From assembly GCA_937965785.1 (NCBI GenBank), contig CALCKT010000006.1, forward strand, positions 1 to 54,873: a stretch of DNA of 54,873 bases. The letters are read 5' to 3'. The DNA comes from an uncultured Propionibacteriaceae bacterium (GTDB taxonomy: Bacteria > Actinomycetota > Actinomycetes > Propionibacteriales > Propionibacteriaceae). The notes under the pieces were generated by a model. It was not told the DNA's origin. It made no database searches and saw only the letters and a list, made by a program, of their open reading frames with translations. The translations under genes were made by a program, and so were the position numbers. Below, piece after piece: positions 24,234-33,131 of this stretch; the first letter of the stretch is position 1; every line of letters begins with the position of its first letter.

Positions 24234-25274
24234 TCAGGTGAGTTCGGCGACACCGGGGCCGTCGTGGGCCTCGATGCGTCCCAGCACCCAGGCGTCGATT
24301 CCCCGCGACCCCAGCAGCGTGACGGCTGCGTCCACGCTGGTCTCGGGCAGGATCGCGACCATGCCGACGCCCATGTTGAGGGTGGCCTCGATGTCGGCCT
24401 GCGAGACCCGGCCCACCTGCTGCACGAGCCGGAAGATCGCGGGCGGGCTCCAGGAGTCGCGTTCCAGCCGGGCCCTCCGACCCGCCGGGATCACGCGCGC
24501 CAGGTTGTTGGCCAGCCCGCCGCCCGTGATGTGGCTAAAGGCGTGGCACTCCACCTCGCGGATCAGCGCGAGGACATCGAGGGCGTAGACCCTGGTCGGG
24601 GTCAGCAGCTCCTCACCGAGGGTGCGGCCCAGTTCGTCGACGTGCCTGTCCAGCCGCCAACCGGCCTGTTCCAGCAGCACGTGCCGCACCAGTGAGTAGC
24701 CGTTGGAGTGCAGCCCGGAGGAGGCCATCGCCAGCACAATGTCCCCGGCCTCGACGCGGTCGGCACCGAGGATGGCGTCGCGTTCCACGACCCCGGTGGT
24801 CGCGCCCGCGACGTCGTACTCCTCAGGGCCGAGCAGCCCGGGGTGTTCGGCGGTTTCCCCGCCGACCAGGGAGCAACCCGCCGCGACACAGGCGTCGGCG
24901 ATGCCCGAGACGATGGCGGCGATCCGTTCGGGAACCACCCTGCCGCAGGCGATGTAGTCGGTGACGAACAGCGGTTCGGCGCCGCAGACCACCAGATCGT
25001 CAACGAGCATGCCGACCAGGTCGAAGCCGATGGTGTCGTGGCGGTCGAGGGCCTGGGCGATGGCGACCTTCGTGCCCACCCCGTCGGTGGAGGTCGCCAG
25101 CACCGGATGGGTGTATCCCTTCAACGCCGAGGCGTCGAAGAACCCGGCGAAACCACCGAGCCCGCCCAGCACCTCGGGTCGGCGGGTGCGGGCCACGGAT
25201 GCCTTCATGAGTTCGACGGCGCGGTCACCGGCCTCAATGTCGACTCCGGCGGCGGCGTAGGCGGACTGGCTCAT
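24234..25274 (-). CDS. purM: Phosphoribosylformylglycinamidine cyclo-ligase (AIR synthetase)
   Basis: A 346-residue protein with YAAAGVDIEAGDRAVELMK, VLATSTDGVGTKVAIAQ, DLVGMLVDDLVVCGAEPLFVTDY, LVGGETAEHPG, SSGLHSNGYSLVR, AFSHITGGGLANNLARV and GVGMVAILP. It makes aminoimidazole ribonucleotide in purine synthesis. The ATG overlaps the purF stop (ATGA), and GGAGGAG precedes it, so purF-purM are coupled. Confidence 0.96.
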   Translation of the reverse strand: MSQSAYAAAGVDIEAGDRAVELMKASVARTRRPEVLGGLGGFAGFFDASALKGYTHPVLATSTDGVGTKVAIAQALDRHDTIGFDLVGMLVDDLVVCGAEPLFVTDYIACGRVVPERIAAIVSGIADACVAAGCSLVGGETAEHPGLLGPEEYDVAGATTGVVERDAILGADRVEAGDIVLAMASSGLHSNGYSLVRHVLLEQAGWRLDRHVDELGRTLGEELLTPTRVYALDVLALIREVECHAFSHITGGGLANNLARVIPAGRRARLERDSWSPPAIFRLVQQVGRVSQADIEATLNMGVGMVAILPETSVDAAVTLLGSRGIDAWVLGRIEAHDGPGVAELT

Positions 25275-26734
25275 TTCTCCTCCAGGTGAAGCAACTCGGC
25301 CTGGCCCTTCGGGACCGCTATCGGGTAGCGGCCGTCGAAACAGGCACGGCACAGATCGGTGGCGGGACGGTGGGTGGCCTCGGTGAGGGCGTCGAGGGAG
25401 ATGTAACCCAGGGAATCGGCCCCCAGCGACCGGCAGATCTCGTCGACCCCCAGCCCGGGCGCGATCAGCTCGGCGCGGGTGGCGAAGTCGATGCCGTAGA
25501 AGCAGGGCCACTCCACGGGCGGCGAGGAGATGCGCACGTGCACCTGACTCGCCCCGGCCTCGCGGAGCATGCGCACCAGGGCCCGCTGGGTGTTGCCGCG
25601 GACGATGGAGTCGTCGACCACCACGAGTCGTTTGCCCGCGATGACCTCCTTCAGCGGGTTCAGTTTCAACCGGATGCCGAGCTGCCGGATGGTCTGGCTG
25701 GGTTGGATGAACGTGCGACCCACGTAGGCGTTCTTCACCAGTCCGAGGCCGAACGGGATGCCGGAGGCCTCCGCGTATCCGACGGCCGAGGGGGTGCCGG
25801 AGTCGGGGGTGGGGATCACCAGGTCGGCCTCGACGGGGTGTTCGCGGGCGAGGATACGGCCGATCTCGACGCGCGTGGCGTGGACGCTGCGTCCCGCGAT
25901 GGTGGTGTCGGGGCGGGCCAGGTAGACGTACTCGAACAGGCAACCCTTCGGCTTGGCCTCGGCGAAACGCTGGCTGCGCAGCCCCGCCTCGTCGATGGCG
26001 ATGAACTCTCCGGGTTCAACCTCCCGGACGAAACTGGCCCCCACGATGTCCAGGGCTGCGGTCTCGGATGCCACCACCCAGCCGGTGGCGAGCCGTCCCA
26101 GGACGAGGGGACGCACGCCCTGCGGGTCGCGGGCGGCGAACAGCGTCTTCTCATTGATGAAGGTCAGACAGAAAGCCCCCCGCAGCTTGGGCAGCACCTT
26201 CATGGCGACCTGCTCGATCGGTTCGGTCCCGAAGGAGGACATCAGCGCGGTCACCAGCGAGGTGTCGTTGGTGGAGTCCATGGTCTTCTTCTCGGGGACC
26301 TGCTGGTCGGGGTCGAGCTCGCGGAGCCAGGACTCCAGTTCGTGGGTGTTGGTGAGGTTTCCGTTGTGGGCCAGCGCCAGGCCACCGACGTGGGTGGCGC
26401 GGAAGGTCGGCTGGGCGTTGTGCCACACCGAGGCGCCGGTGGTGGAGTAGCGGGTGTGGCCGATGCCGAGCCGCCCGCGCAGGGAGGTGAGGGTCGCCTC
26501 GTCGAAGACCTGGGAAACCAGTCCCATGTCCTTGAACACGGTGATCCGTTCCCCCGTGGAGACCGCGATGCCGGCGGATTCCTGCCCGCGGTGCTGGAGC
26601 GCGAAGAGCCCGTAGTAGGTCAGCTGGGCCACGTCCTCGGATGGAGCAAAGACCCCGAAGACGCCGCAGGCGTCCTTCGGGCCGTGATCGATGGGATCGA
26701 GATCAAGCGATAGTCGGCCATCAGGTCGGAGCAC
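25271..26734 (-). CDS. purF: Amidophosphoribosyltransferase
   Basis: A 487-residue protein with a short N-terminal propeptide before the nucleophile Cys in KDACGVFGVF. An Ntn glutaminase domain follows (ALQHRGQESAGIAV, RYSTTGASVWHNAQP), then a PRPP-binding domain with VVDDSIVRGNTQRALVRMLREAGA. It performs the first committed step of purine synthesis. GTG 26734 is the first start in frame; its ribosome-binding site is weak. Cysteines further on could support an Fe-S cluster as in the B. subtilis type, but I did not map them. Confidence 0.95.
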   Translation of the reverse strand: MLRPDGRLSLDLDPIDHGPKDACGVFGVFAPSEDVAQLTYYGLFALQHRGQESAGIAVSTGERITVFKDMGLVSQVFDEATLTSLRGRLGIGHTRYSTTGASVWHNAQPTFRATHVGGLALAHNGNLTNTHELESWLRELDPDQQVPEKKTMDSTNDTSLVTALMSSFGTEPIEQVAMKVLPKLRGAFCLTFINEKTLFAARDPQGVRPLVLGRLATGWVVASETAALDIVGASFVREVEPGEFIAIDEAGLRSQRFAEAKPKGCLFEYVYLARPDTTIAGRSVHATRVEIGRILAREHPVEADLVIPTPDSGTPSAVGYAEASGIPFGLGLVKNAYVGRTFIQPSQTIRQLGIRLKLNPLKEVIAGKRLVVVDDSIVRGNTQRALVRMLREAGASQVHVRISSPPVEWPCFYGIDFATRAELIAPGLGVDEICRSLGADSLGYISLDALTEATHRPATDLCRACFDGRYPIAVPKGQAELLHLEEK

Positions 26735-26789
26735 CGGCTCAGCTTATCGCGGGCCCGCCGGTAGGAGGGTCTTCTGGTCCACGAGTCAC

Positions 26790-26858
26790 GGTTGCGCAGC
26801 ACTCAACCCGAGAAATCCCCCGCCGGGGCCGAGAATCCGGGTTGAGTGCTGCGCAACC
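26790..26858. repeat. Large palindrome upstream of the DUF559 gene
   Basis: Perfect 21-bp arms (26790-26810 and 26838-26858; left arm starts GGTTGCGCAGCACTCAACCC) surround a 27-base loop that itself contains CCCCGCCGGGG. A closely related palindrome lies at 27774-27850 on the other side of the DUF559 gene. It is in the divergent region between purF and that gene. Confidence 0.85.
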
Positions 26859-26929
26859 GGGGGTTCGCGAAGTAGAGCCGTCCTGTGGAAAACGATGGGT
26901 GACGGTTCTGCCGTTCCCATGGTGGGAGT

Positions 26930-27765
26930 ATGAAATCCCCACTGGCTCATCTGCCCATAGTGGCGCGCAGAGACCACCCGCATCTTCGTAATCACATCGA
27001 CCATCTCATTCGCTCCGGTCAACTCACCCCGCTTCTGCACGGGTCTCCTGCTGGGCGGATCAAGAACCCGACTTCTTCCTGCTGGTCAGAGCCGCCGTTT
27101 CCTGGAATCCCAGAGCGATTCTGGTCGGAGCCACGGCCGCGGCCCTCACATGGTGGCCGGAACTCAAACCTGACCGGGTGGAATTGGCCTCCCCTCCGCC
27201 TCGGAACCCCCCGCCCTGGATCAGGTGCAGGCGTCTGAGGATCCCGGCCTCACTCACGGAAGAGCTGGGCGACACGAGAGTCGTCACCCCTGAGTTGTCG
27301 GTGCTCGGAATGCTTGACGGCGGGGACGCCAACCCCATGTGTGAGGCATTGAGACGCGGAGTGACCACTGTGGCGCGCATCCGAACCACCCTGGAGCAGA
27401 TACCCCGAGCCTCGGGAAACCTCGTCCGCAACGTCCTGCTGTCAGCCGCGAGGGACAACCCTTGGTCTCCCCTGGAACTCGAGGCCCATCAGCGACTCCG
27501 GCGAGCCGGTTTGAAGGGCTGGAGGACGAATCACCGGGTGCTGCTGGATGGTTTGGTCCATTTCCTTGACATCGCTTTCCCGGGCGCCCGGCTCGCCTTG
27601 GAAATGGATGGTTGGCAGCACCACGGCAACCACCTCTGTTTCGTCGCGGACCGCGTCCGGCAGAATCGCCTGGTACTGGGCGGTTGGACCATTCTGCGCT
27701 TCACCACCCAGAGCTTGGATCGCCTGGTTCCCGAGACGAAGCGGGCGCTGGCACGGTTGAGATGA
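26930..27765 (+). pseudogene. DUF559 (Vsr-like endonuclease fold) protein, frameshifted
   Basis: The N-terminus is read in one frame (HPHLRNHIDHLIRSGQLTPLLHG, ending near 27043). The rest is in another frame starting CWADQEPDFFLLVRAAVSWN and continuing to the stop at 27765. Adding one G to the GGG at about 27041-27043 gives PLLHGVSCWADQEPDF and one protein of about 278 residues. The second part carries RDNPWSPLELEAHQRLRRAG, LDGLVHFLDIAFPGARLALEMDGWQHHG and DRVRQNRLVLGGW, the DUF559 core with E-x-D-G. The cause may be a real one-base deletion, phase variation in the G-run, or a sequencing error. Confidence 0.75.
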
Positions 27766-27773
27766 AAGACGAA

Positions 27774-27850
27774 ACCCGGTTGCGCAGCACTCAACCCGGA
27801 AAATTCCCCGCAGGGGCCGAAATTATGAGTTGAGTGCTGCGCAACCGGGT
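27774..27850. repeat. Large palindrome downstream of the DUF559 gene
   Basis: Perfect 21-bp arms (27774-27794, starting ACCCGGTTGCGCAGCACTCA, and 27830-27850) enclose a 35-base loop containing CCCCGCAGGGG. It shares GTTGCGCAGCACTCAACCCG with the palindrome at 26790, and the loops are related (CCCCGC.GGGGCCGA). It lies between convergent genes and could act as a terminator. Confidence 0.85.
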
Positions 27851-27859
27851 TGTGTCGGG

Positions 27860-29188
27860 TCAGCCCGCGAGATTGTTCAGCAGCAGGGTCTCCGCCAGGG
27901 CCGCCTTGGCGAAGTCACCGAGGTCCAGCGACTCGTCGATGCCGTGCATCCGCGAGTTCGGGTCGGTGACGGCGGTCACCAGCACCAGGGCTCCGGGATT
28001 CCGGTCGGCGAACTCGGCGACGATCGGGATCGATCCCCCGCAGCCGATCTCCACGGCCTCAACCCCGAAAGCCTCCCGGAAAGCGGCCTTCGCGGCCTCG
28101 GCGCGCGGCCCGTCGAGGGTGATCCGGCTGGGCGCCCCGCACTGCCCCGCAGCGACGTCAACGTGTGCGCCCCAGGGCGCGTTCTTGCGCAGGTGATCCT
28201 CCAGGGCCTTCGCCGCGGCCACCGGATCCTGCCCGGGTACCAGGCGCACGCTCACCTTGGCACGGGCCGACGGGATCAGGGTGTTGGATGCCTTCGCCAC
28301 GGGGGTGGCGTCGATGGCCAGCACCGAGGCGGAGGGTTTGAACCACATCCGTTCCACCACCGACCCGTCGCCGATCTGTGAAACCCCCTCGAGCAGCCCG
28401 GTTTCCTCCAGCAACCGGTCCTCGGGGTAGTCGAGGTCGGGTCCGGGCCCCGAGACGAGACCCTCGATCGCGACATTCCCGGCCTCGTCGTGCAGGGTCG
28501 CCAAAACTCGGCACAGCGCGGTCAAAGCGTCCGGCACCACCCCGCCGAACTGCCCCGAGTGCAGCCCCTCCGCCAGGGTTGAGACAGTGACCTGGCAGTC
28601 CGCCACACCGCGCAGCGACGTGGTGAGCGACGGCTTTCCGACCTCCCAGTTGACGGAGTCGGCGACGACGTAGACATCGGCGGCCAGTTCGTCGCGGTAG
28701 CGGTCTAGCAGCGTCGGCATCGTCGGCGACCCGATCTCCTCCTCGCCCTCGATGAACACCTTCACCCCGACCGGCGGTTTGCCGTTGAAAACCCGCAGCG
28801 CCGCCAGGTGCAGCGCGACCCCACCCTTGTCGTCGGCCGATCCGCGCGCGTACAGCCTGCCGCCGCGTTCCGTCGGTTCGAATGCCGGGGAGGTCCAGGC
28901 GTCGGCGTCGCCGGCGGGCTGGATGTCGTAGTGGGCGTACAGCAACACCGTCGGCGTCCCCTCAGGCCCGGGAAAGTTCGCCCACACCGCCGGTTTCCCG
29001 CCGCCGTCGAGGAGTTTCACCTCCGAGGCCCCGAGGTCCCGGAACAACCCGGAGACCGCATCGGCGCAGGCGGCGACGTCGGCGTCGTGTTCCGGCATCG
29101 AGGAGATCGACGGGATGGAGATGAGTCTGTGCAGGTCGGCGATGGCGGAGGGCAGCGCCCTCTCGACGTTCCAGGCGAGATTGGTCAT
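27860..29188 (-). CDS. M20-family dipeptidase
   Basis: A 442-residue cytoplasmic metallopeptidase. It has VLLYAHYDIQPAGDADAWTSPAFEP (first metal His/Asp region), RLYARGSADDKGG (bridging Asp), FIEGEEEIGSP (catalytic and metal Glu), ADSVNWEVGKPSLTTSLRG, LHSGQFGG, and a C-terminal HGIDE His. This fits the Xaa-His dipeptidase/CNDP-like branch. It probably degrades imported dipeptides. Confidence 0.88.
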   Translation of the reverse strand: MTNLAWNVERALPSAIADLHRLISIPSISSMPEHDADVAACADAVSGLFRDLGASEVKLLDGGGKPAVWANFPGPEGTPTVLLYAHYDIQPAGDADAWTSPAFEPTERGGRLYARGSADDKGGVALHLAALRVFNGKPPVGVKVFIEGEEEIGSPTMPTLLDRYRDELAADVYVVADSVNWEVGKPSLTTSLRGVADCQVTVSTLAEGLHSGQFGGVVPDALTALCRVLATLHDEAGNVAIEGLVSGPGPDLDYPEDRLLEETGLLEGVSQIGDGSVVERMWFKPSASVLAIDATPVAKASNTLIPSARAKVSVRLVPGQDPVAAAKALEDHLRKNAPWGAHVDVAAGQCGAPSRITLDGPRAEAAKAAFREAFGVEAVEIGCGGSIPIVAEFADRNPGALVLVTAVTDPNSRMHGIDESLDLGDFAKAALAETLLLNNLAG

Positions 29189-29208
29189 GCCTTCACCCTA
29201 CAGAGAGC

Positions 29209-29247
29209 ACATCGGCAGGGATCGATGACGTCGATCCCTGCCGATGT
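29209..29247 (-). terminator. 17-bp perfect hairpin after the sugar permease operon
   Basis: ACATCGGCAGGGATCGA and its exact complement flank the 5-base loop TGACG. It lies 28 bases past the end of the inner-membrane permease gene and 20 bases before the dipeptidase start, all on the minus strand. It most likely ends the malEFG-type transcript. There is no T-tract. Confidence 0.65.
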
Positions 29248-29274
29248 TGCCGTCCGTGGAGCCTCCCCGGGACC

Positions 29275-30144
29275 TCAGCCCTTGACCGCGCCCGCGGTCA
29301 GTCCGGCGACGATGTACTTCTGCAGGTACATGAACAACAGGATGATCGGGATGGCCGCGACCACCGCGCCCGCCGCGAACAGCGACCACGGGGCGTTTCG
29401 TTCGTCGGATGCCCACACGTACATGCCGACCGCCAGGGTGTAGTCCTCCGGACTCTGCAGCACGACCTTGGCGAGAATGAATTCGCCGTAGCTGCTGACG
29501 AAGGACAGCAGGCCGACGACCACGAGGATCGGGGTCACCAGCCGCACGATGACCCCCCAGAAGATCTGGGCGTGGGTGGCGCCGTCGATGCGGGCCGCCT
29601 CGTCCAGCTCCTTCGGGATGGTGTTGAAGAACCCGTAGATCAGGAACGTGTTGCCGCCGAGCGCCCCTCCGAGGTAGACGGCGATCAACCCGAGGGCCGA
29701 GTTGAGCCCCAGCACCGGGTAGATGTCGCGCAGCATCAGCAGCAGCAGGAAGATCGCGACGAAGGCCAGCATCTGCGGGAACATCTGGACCAGCATGAGA
29801 GCCGTGAGCCCGCCACGACGCCCCTTGAACCGGTAACGGCTGAACGCGTAGGCCGCGGACGCCGCCATCAGCACCGTTCCGATCGCGGTCGTGGTGCTGA
29901 CCACGAACGACTGCAACATCCAGCGCGGGAAATTGGTGCCGAACAGCGTGGCGTAGTTCTCCGTCGAGACCGTGCGGAACAGTTCACTGGAACCGCTGAT
30001 CGTGCCTCCCGGGTTGAGCGATGCCGACAGCACGTATAGCAGCGGGAAGATGCAGTAGATCATCAGCACCACGGCGAGGATGTGTTTCCAGCCCACTTCC
30101 TTCCACCAGCGGGCGCCCTTGAGGGTGACGTTGTCGTTCATCAC
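29275..30144 (-). CDS. Maltose-type ABC transporter permease (MalG-like)
   Basis: A 289-residue CUT1 permease with six hydrophobic segments. It has the EAA-loop motif ELDEAARIDGATHAQIFWGVIVRLVTPI and the MalG-type C-terminus FMYLQKYIVAGLTAGAVKG. It pairs with the MalF-like protein, whose stop overlaps its ATG by 4 bases. The operon has no ATPase gene, as is usual in actinobacteria, where a shared MsiK-type ATPase serves many CUT1 systems. Confidence 0.9.
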   Translation of the reverse strand: MMNDNVTLKGARWWKEVGWKHILAVVLMIYCIFPLLYVLSASLNPGGTISGSSELFRTVSTENYATLFGTNFPRWMLQSFVVSTTTAIGTVLMAASAAYAFSRYRFKGRRGGLTALMLVQMFPQMLAFVAIFLLLLMLRDIYPVLGLNSALGLIAVYLGGALGGNTFLIYGFFNTIPKELDEAARIDGATHAQIFWGVIVRLVTPILVVVGLLSFVSSYGEFILAKVVLQSPEDYTLAVGMYVWASDERNAPWSLFAAGAVVAAIPIILLFMYLQKYIVAGLTAGAVKG

Positions 30145-31712
30145 ATGATCTCCTCGAGCTTGCGGGTCTGCCGGAATCCGAGCCAGGCGATGACCCCGAC
30201 CACCACGAAGATGAGCAGGGACAACGCGGACGCCAGGCCGTACTGCTTGCCTCCCGACTCGAAGGCTATGGAGTAGACCATCGAGATCAGGATGTCGGTC
30301 TCACCGATCAGCACCGGAGCACCGGAATAGTTCGGGCCGCCACCGGTGAGCATGTAGATCAGGGAGAAGTTGTTGAAGTTGAACGCGAAGCTGGCGATCA
30401 GCAGCGGCGCGAGGGAGACCATGAGCATCGGCAGCGTGATGTTGCGGAACCTTCGCCAGGCACCCGCCCCGTCCATGATGGCGGCCTCGGTCAGTTCGGC
30501 CGGGATCGCCTGCAACGCCCCGGTGCTGACCAGGAACATGTATGGGAATCCGAGCCACAGGTTGACCCCCAGGATGGCGAGTTTCGCCATGCTTCCATCG
30601 GACAGCCACGCGATGTCGGCCCCACCCAGGAGCTGGTTGATGATCCCGAACTCCTTGTTGAGCATGCCCTTCCAGGTCAGCGCCGCCAGGAACGCGGGGA
30701 AGGCGTAGGGCAGCAGGAAGATCGCGCGGTAGAAGGTGCGTCCCCTGACCCGTTTGTCGTTGTAGATCACGGCCAGGGCCAGCCCGAGGGCGAAGGTGGT
30801 GAGCACGGAGAGAATCGAGAAGGCGAAGGTCCAGGCCGTGATGCCGAGGAAGGGACCCGTCAGCCGCGAGTCGTTGAAGACCTCGGTGAAGTTCTTGGTC
30901 CCGACGAACACCCGCCAGCCCGGGGTGAGCTGCGACCCGTCGCTTGCGACGAAGGCCCCCACGGACTCGTCGGCGTGATAGACCTTCCCGTCGGGGTCGG
31001 TGAAGGTGTCGGCCGCGGCGTCGTAGGTCAGCGCCGATTTCGCGACATAGGCGAAGGACGCGTTGTCGGTGCGCAACCAGCCTTGGGTGGGGTCATCACT
31101 GAGGTTGACGCGCAACTCCAGCACATTCTGCTGCCGGGCCTGCACATCGGCCGGCGACAGCAGGTTCCACCCGGGCACCTCCGTCACCCTGGTGCCGGCG
31201 ACAACCGCTCCCTGCACCTCCGCGAGAGGAGTGTTCTGGGTTCCGACCTCGGCGTGGCCGTCACGCACCACCGCGAATCCAAGCTCGCCGTCCTTCTCGA
31301 CGATGGTCACGGGGTAGGTCGAGGTGCCCTCGACCCTGCGGTCGGAGGTCTTGAGGATCTGGGTGATGGCGGGCTGTTTGGAGTCGTTGTGACCGTCACC
31401 GTAGTTGGTGAACGCCACCCAGGCGGTGGAACCCATCACGTAGACCTGGTAGACGAGCAGGAAGACCAGGCCGGGCAGCAGGTACTTGGCGGGGATCGCC
31501 CGCTTGGAGAAGTAGACGTAGTCGGCGACGAGCAGCGCCACGACGAGGAACCCCAGCACGAACCATTGCCGTTGGGGAATTGAAACCATGATGCCGTACA
31601 GCCCGAAGGCGTTGACCAGGGCCATCAGGACCAGCTTCGCGTAGAAGCCGGGACGTTTGTAGTCGCGGGCATGGGACAGCCGCGGCTCCGCGGAATCGGT
31701 TCTTTCTTTCAT
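30141..31712 (-). CDS. Maltose-type ABC transporter permease (MalF-like)
   Basis: A 523-residue CUT1 permease. Three N-terminal transmembrane helices precede an extracytoplasmic P2-like domain of about 170 residues (about 90-270, with GWNLLSPADVQARQQNV). The permease core follows, with the EAA loop ELTEAAIMDGAGAWRRFRNITLPML. The large P2 domain and a TGGGPNYSGAP segment are typical of true maltose/maltodextrin MalF rather than generic sugar permeases. Confidence 0.9.
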   Translation of the reverse strand: MKERTDSAEPRLSHARDYKRPGFYAKLVLMALVNAFGLYGIMVSIPQRQWFVLGFLVVALLVADYVYFSKRAIPAKYLLPGLVFLLVYQVYVMGSTAWVAFTNYGDGHNDSKQPAITQILKTSDRRVEGTSTYPVTIVEKDGELGFAVVRDGHAEVGTQNTPLAEVQGAVVAGTRVTEVPGWNLLSPADVQARQQNVLELRVNLSDDPTQGWLRTDNASFAYVAKSALTYDAAADTFTDPDGKVYHADESVGAFVASDGSQLTPGWRVFVGTKNFTEVFNDSRLTGPFLGITAWTFAFSILSVLTTFALGLALAVIYNDKRVRGRTFYRAIFLLPYAFPAFLAALTWKGMLNKEFGIINQLLGGADIAWLSDGSMAKLAILGVNLWLGFPYMFLVSTGALQAIPAELTEAAIMDGAGAWRRFRNITLPMLMVSLAPLLIASFAFNFNNFSLIYMLTGGGPNYSGAPVLIGETDILISMVYSIAFESGGKQYGLASALSLLIFVVVGVIAWLGFRQTRKLEEIM

Positions 31713-31731
31713 GTTGTTTCCAGACCGGAAA

Positions 31732-31762
31732 CCACGCGGGGGCCCGGGGAGCCCCCGCGTGG
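31732..31762 (-). other. Intercistronic stem-loop between malE- and malF-like genes
   Basis: CCACGCGGGGGC and GCCCCCGCGTGG form a perfect 12-bp stem around a 7-base loop, placed 8 bases after the binding-protein stop codon. Similar hairpins after malE-type genes stabilise the upstream mRNA or cause partial termination, so the binding protein is made in excess. That function is inferred. Confidence 0.65.
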
Positions 31763-31770
31763 AACACCGA

Positions 31771-32976
31771 TCAGCCCTTGGCGAGCGCGTCCTCGACGTT
31801 GGAGATCATCTGCTGCCAGGTGGTCACGGGATCCTCCCCGCGGAGGATGCTGAGTTCGGCGGAACCCCAGTGACTCCAGACCGCATCCATGCCGGTGATG
31901 GCGGGCAGGGCCTGGCCGTTCTCACCGGCGGCCTCGAAGCCCTTGAGGACCGGGTCGGTGACGGCCGCCGCGGCGGACTTCAGCGCGGGCAGGCGCCCGC
32001 CCTTCTCCTGCAGGATCTTCTGCGCCTCGTCACCGGCCATGTAGTCGAGGAACTGGTTGGCCAGCAGCGCGTTCTTGGAGTGCGACGACAGGTAGACGCC
32101 CTGCACCCCGACGAATGGGGCGGCTGGCTGGCCACCCGCGGAGGGCACGGGAAGCACCGAGATGTCGAGCCCGGCCTTGGTGAACTCACCGGTCCACCAG
32201 GGTCCGGTGATGATGTAGGGGGACTTGCCGTCGAGGAAGGCCTGCTTGGCCTGATCCCCACCGATGGACTCGGACAGCACACCCTCGTCGGTGAGTTTCT
32301 TGATGTAGGCGGCGAACTTCTCGCCGGCCTCACCCTTCATGCCGATCTCGGTGGTGTCGGGTTTGAACAGCGGGGCACCGAAGGAGCTCTGCACCGGGTA
32401 CAGGTGGTAGGCGTCTCCCTTGTCGCCCTGCTGGATCAGCACGGGGTGGCCCGGGGTGAGCTGCTTGCCCTGGGCGATGAGCTCGTCGAAGGTGGCCGGG
32501 GTGTCCTTGGCGAGGTTGTTGTTGCGCACCAGTGCGATGTTCTCCACCGCGTAGGGAACGCCGTAGAGGGTTCCGTCGCTGGTGAAGGCCTTCTTCGCGG
32601 CATCGGAGAAACCATCTGCCTTGTCGCCGAGCTCGACGGGCGCGACGACGCCGTTCTTGACCAAGCTGCCGATCCAGTCGTTGGCGCCGACGATCAGGTC
32701 GGGGCCGGCCCCGGAGGGGGCTTGGGCGATGAAGTCCGTCCGGACGTCATCGGTCGGTTTCTGCACCACCTCCAGTTTGACCCCGGTGGCCTTCTGGAAG
32801 GCTTCACCGATGGCGTTGAACCCCTCGATGCGGGTCTCGTCGGTCCACAGGGTGAGGGTTCCGGAGGCCTGGGAACCGCCGGAGGAACTGTTAGGGGTGG
32901 TGTTGCTTGCGGAGCCGCAGGCGGTCAGGGCGAAGACCAAGCCGGTGGCCGCCAGTGCGAGCAGGCGCTTGCTCAT
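31771..32976 (-). CDS. Maltose/maltodextrin-binding lipoprotein (MalE-like)
   Basis: A 401-residue protein. The lipobox LTAC places the lipidated Cys near residue 20, followed by a Ser/Gly linker. The SBP_bac_1 domain has TLTLWTDETRIEGFNAIGEAFQKATGVKLEVVQKP, GPDLIVGANDWIGSL, YGVPYAVENIALVRNNNL, ITGPWWTGEF and GVQGVYLSSHSKN, which resembles MalE. It is first in the operon, and GGAGA precedes ATG 32976. Confidence 0.9.
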   Translation of the reverse strand: MSKRLLALAATGLVFALTACGSASNTTPNSSSGGSQASGTLTLWTDETRIEGFNAIGEAFQKATGVKLEVVQKPTDDVRTDFIAQAPSGAGPDLIVGANDWIGSLVKNGVVAPVELGDKADGFSDAAKKAFTSDGTLYGVPYAVENIALVRNNNLAKDTPATFDELIAQGKQLTPGHPVLIQQGDKGDAYHLYPVQSSFGAPLFKPDTTEIGMKGEAGEKFAAYIKKLTDEGVLSESIGGDQAKQAFLDGKSPYIITGPWWTGEFTKAGLDISVLPVPSAGGQPAAPFVGVQGVYLSSHSKNALLANQFLDYMAGDEAQKILQEKGGRLPALKSAAAAVTDPVLKGFEAAGENGQALPAITGMDAVWSHWGSAELSILRGEDPVTTWQQMISNVEDALAKG

Positions 32977-33037
32977 GTGGTTCTCCTGTTCTGCAGGGCC
33001 GGCTTCGACGCCGACCCATGGTTCTGCTACGCAGACG

Positions 33038-33066
33038 CTAACAAAATCTCTGCACGATTGCAGCAA
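33038..33066 (-). promoter_or_regulatory. malE promoter overlapped by a LacI-type operator
   Basis: Read on the minus strand, TTGCTG (33066-33061), a 17-base spacer and TGTTAG (33043-33038) form a promoter. Across it lies CTGCACGATTGCAG (33050-33063), an imperfect palindrome with exact CTGCA/TGCAG arms. TTGCAGCAA at 33058-33066 is the typical LacI-family core. A second TTGCAGCAA occurs inside the regulator gene at 33288-33296. The regulator gene starts 66 bases further on, so binding could control both directions. Confidence 0.55.
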
Positions 33067-33131
33067 TTTTTCAGACAATTTTGGCCACAATTTGATAACG
33101 TCTCGCAGACAGACTGACCACGGAGGTAAGG

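Noticed and set aside
26930..27238. Separate small gene of 102 codons
   Set aside because: After about residue 38 its sequence is a frameshifted reading of the DUF559 protein; it is better described as one broken gene.
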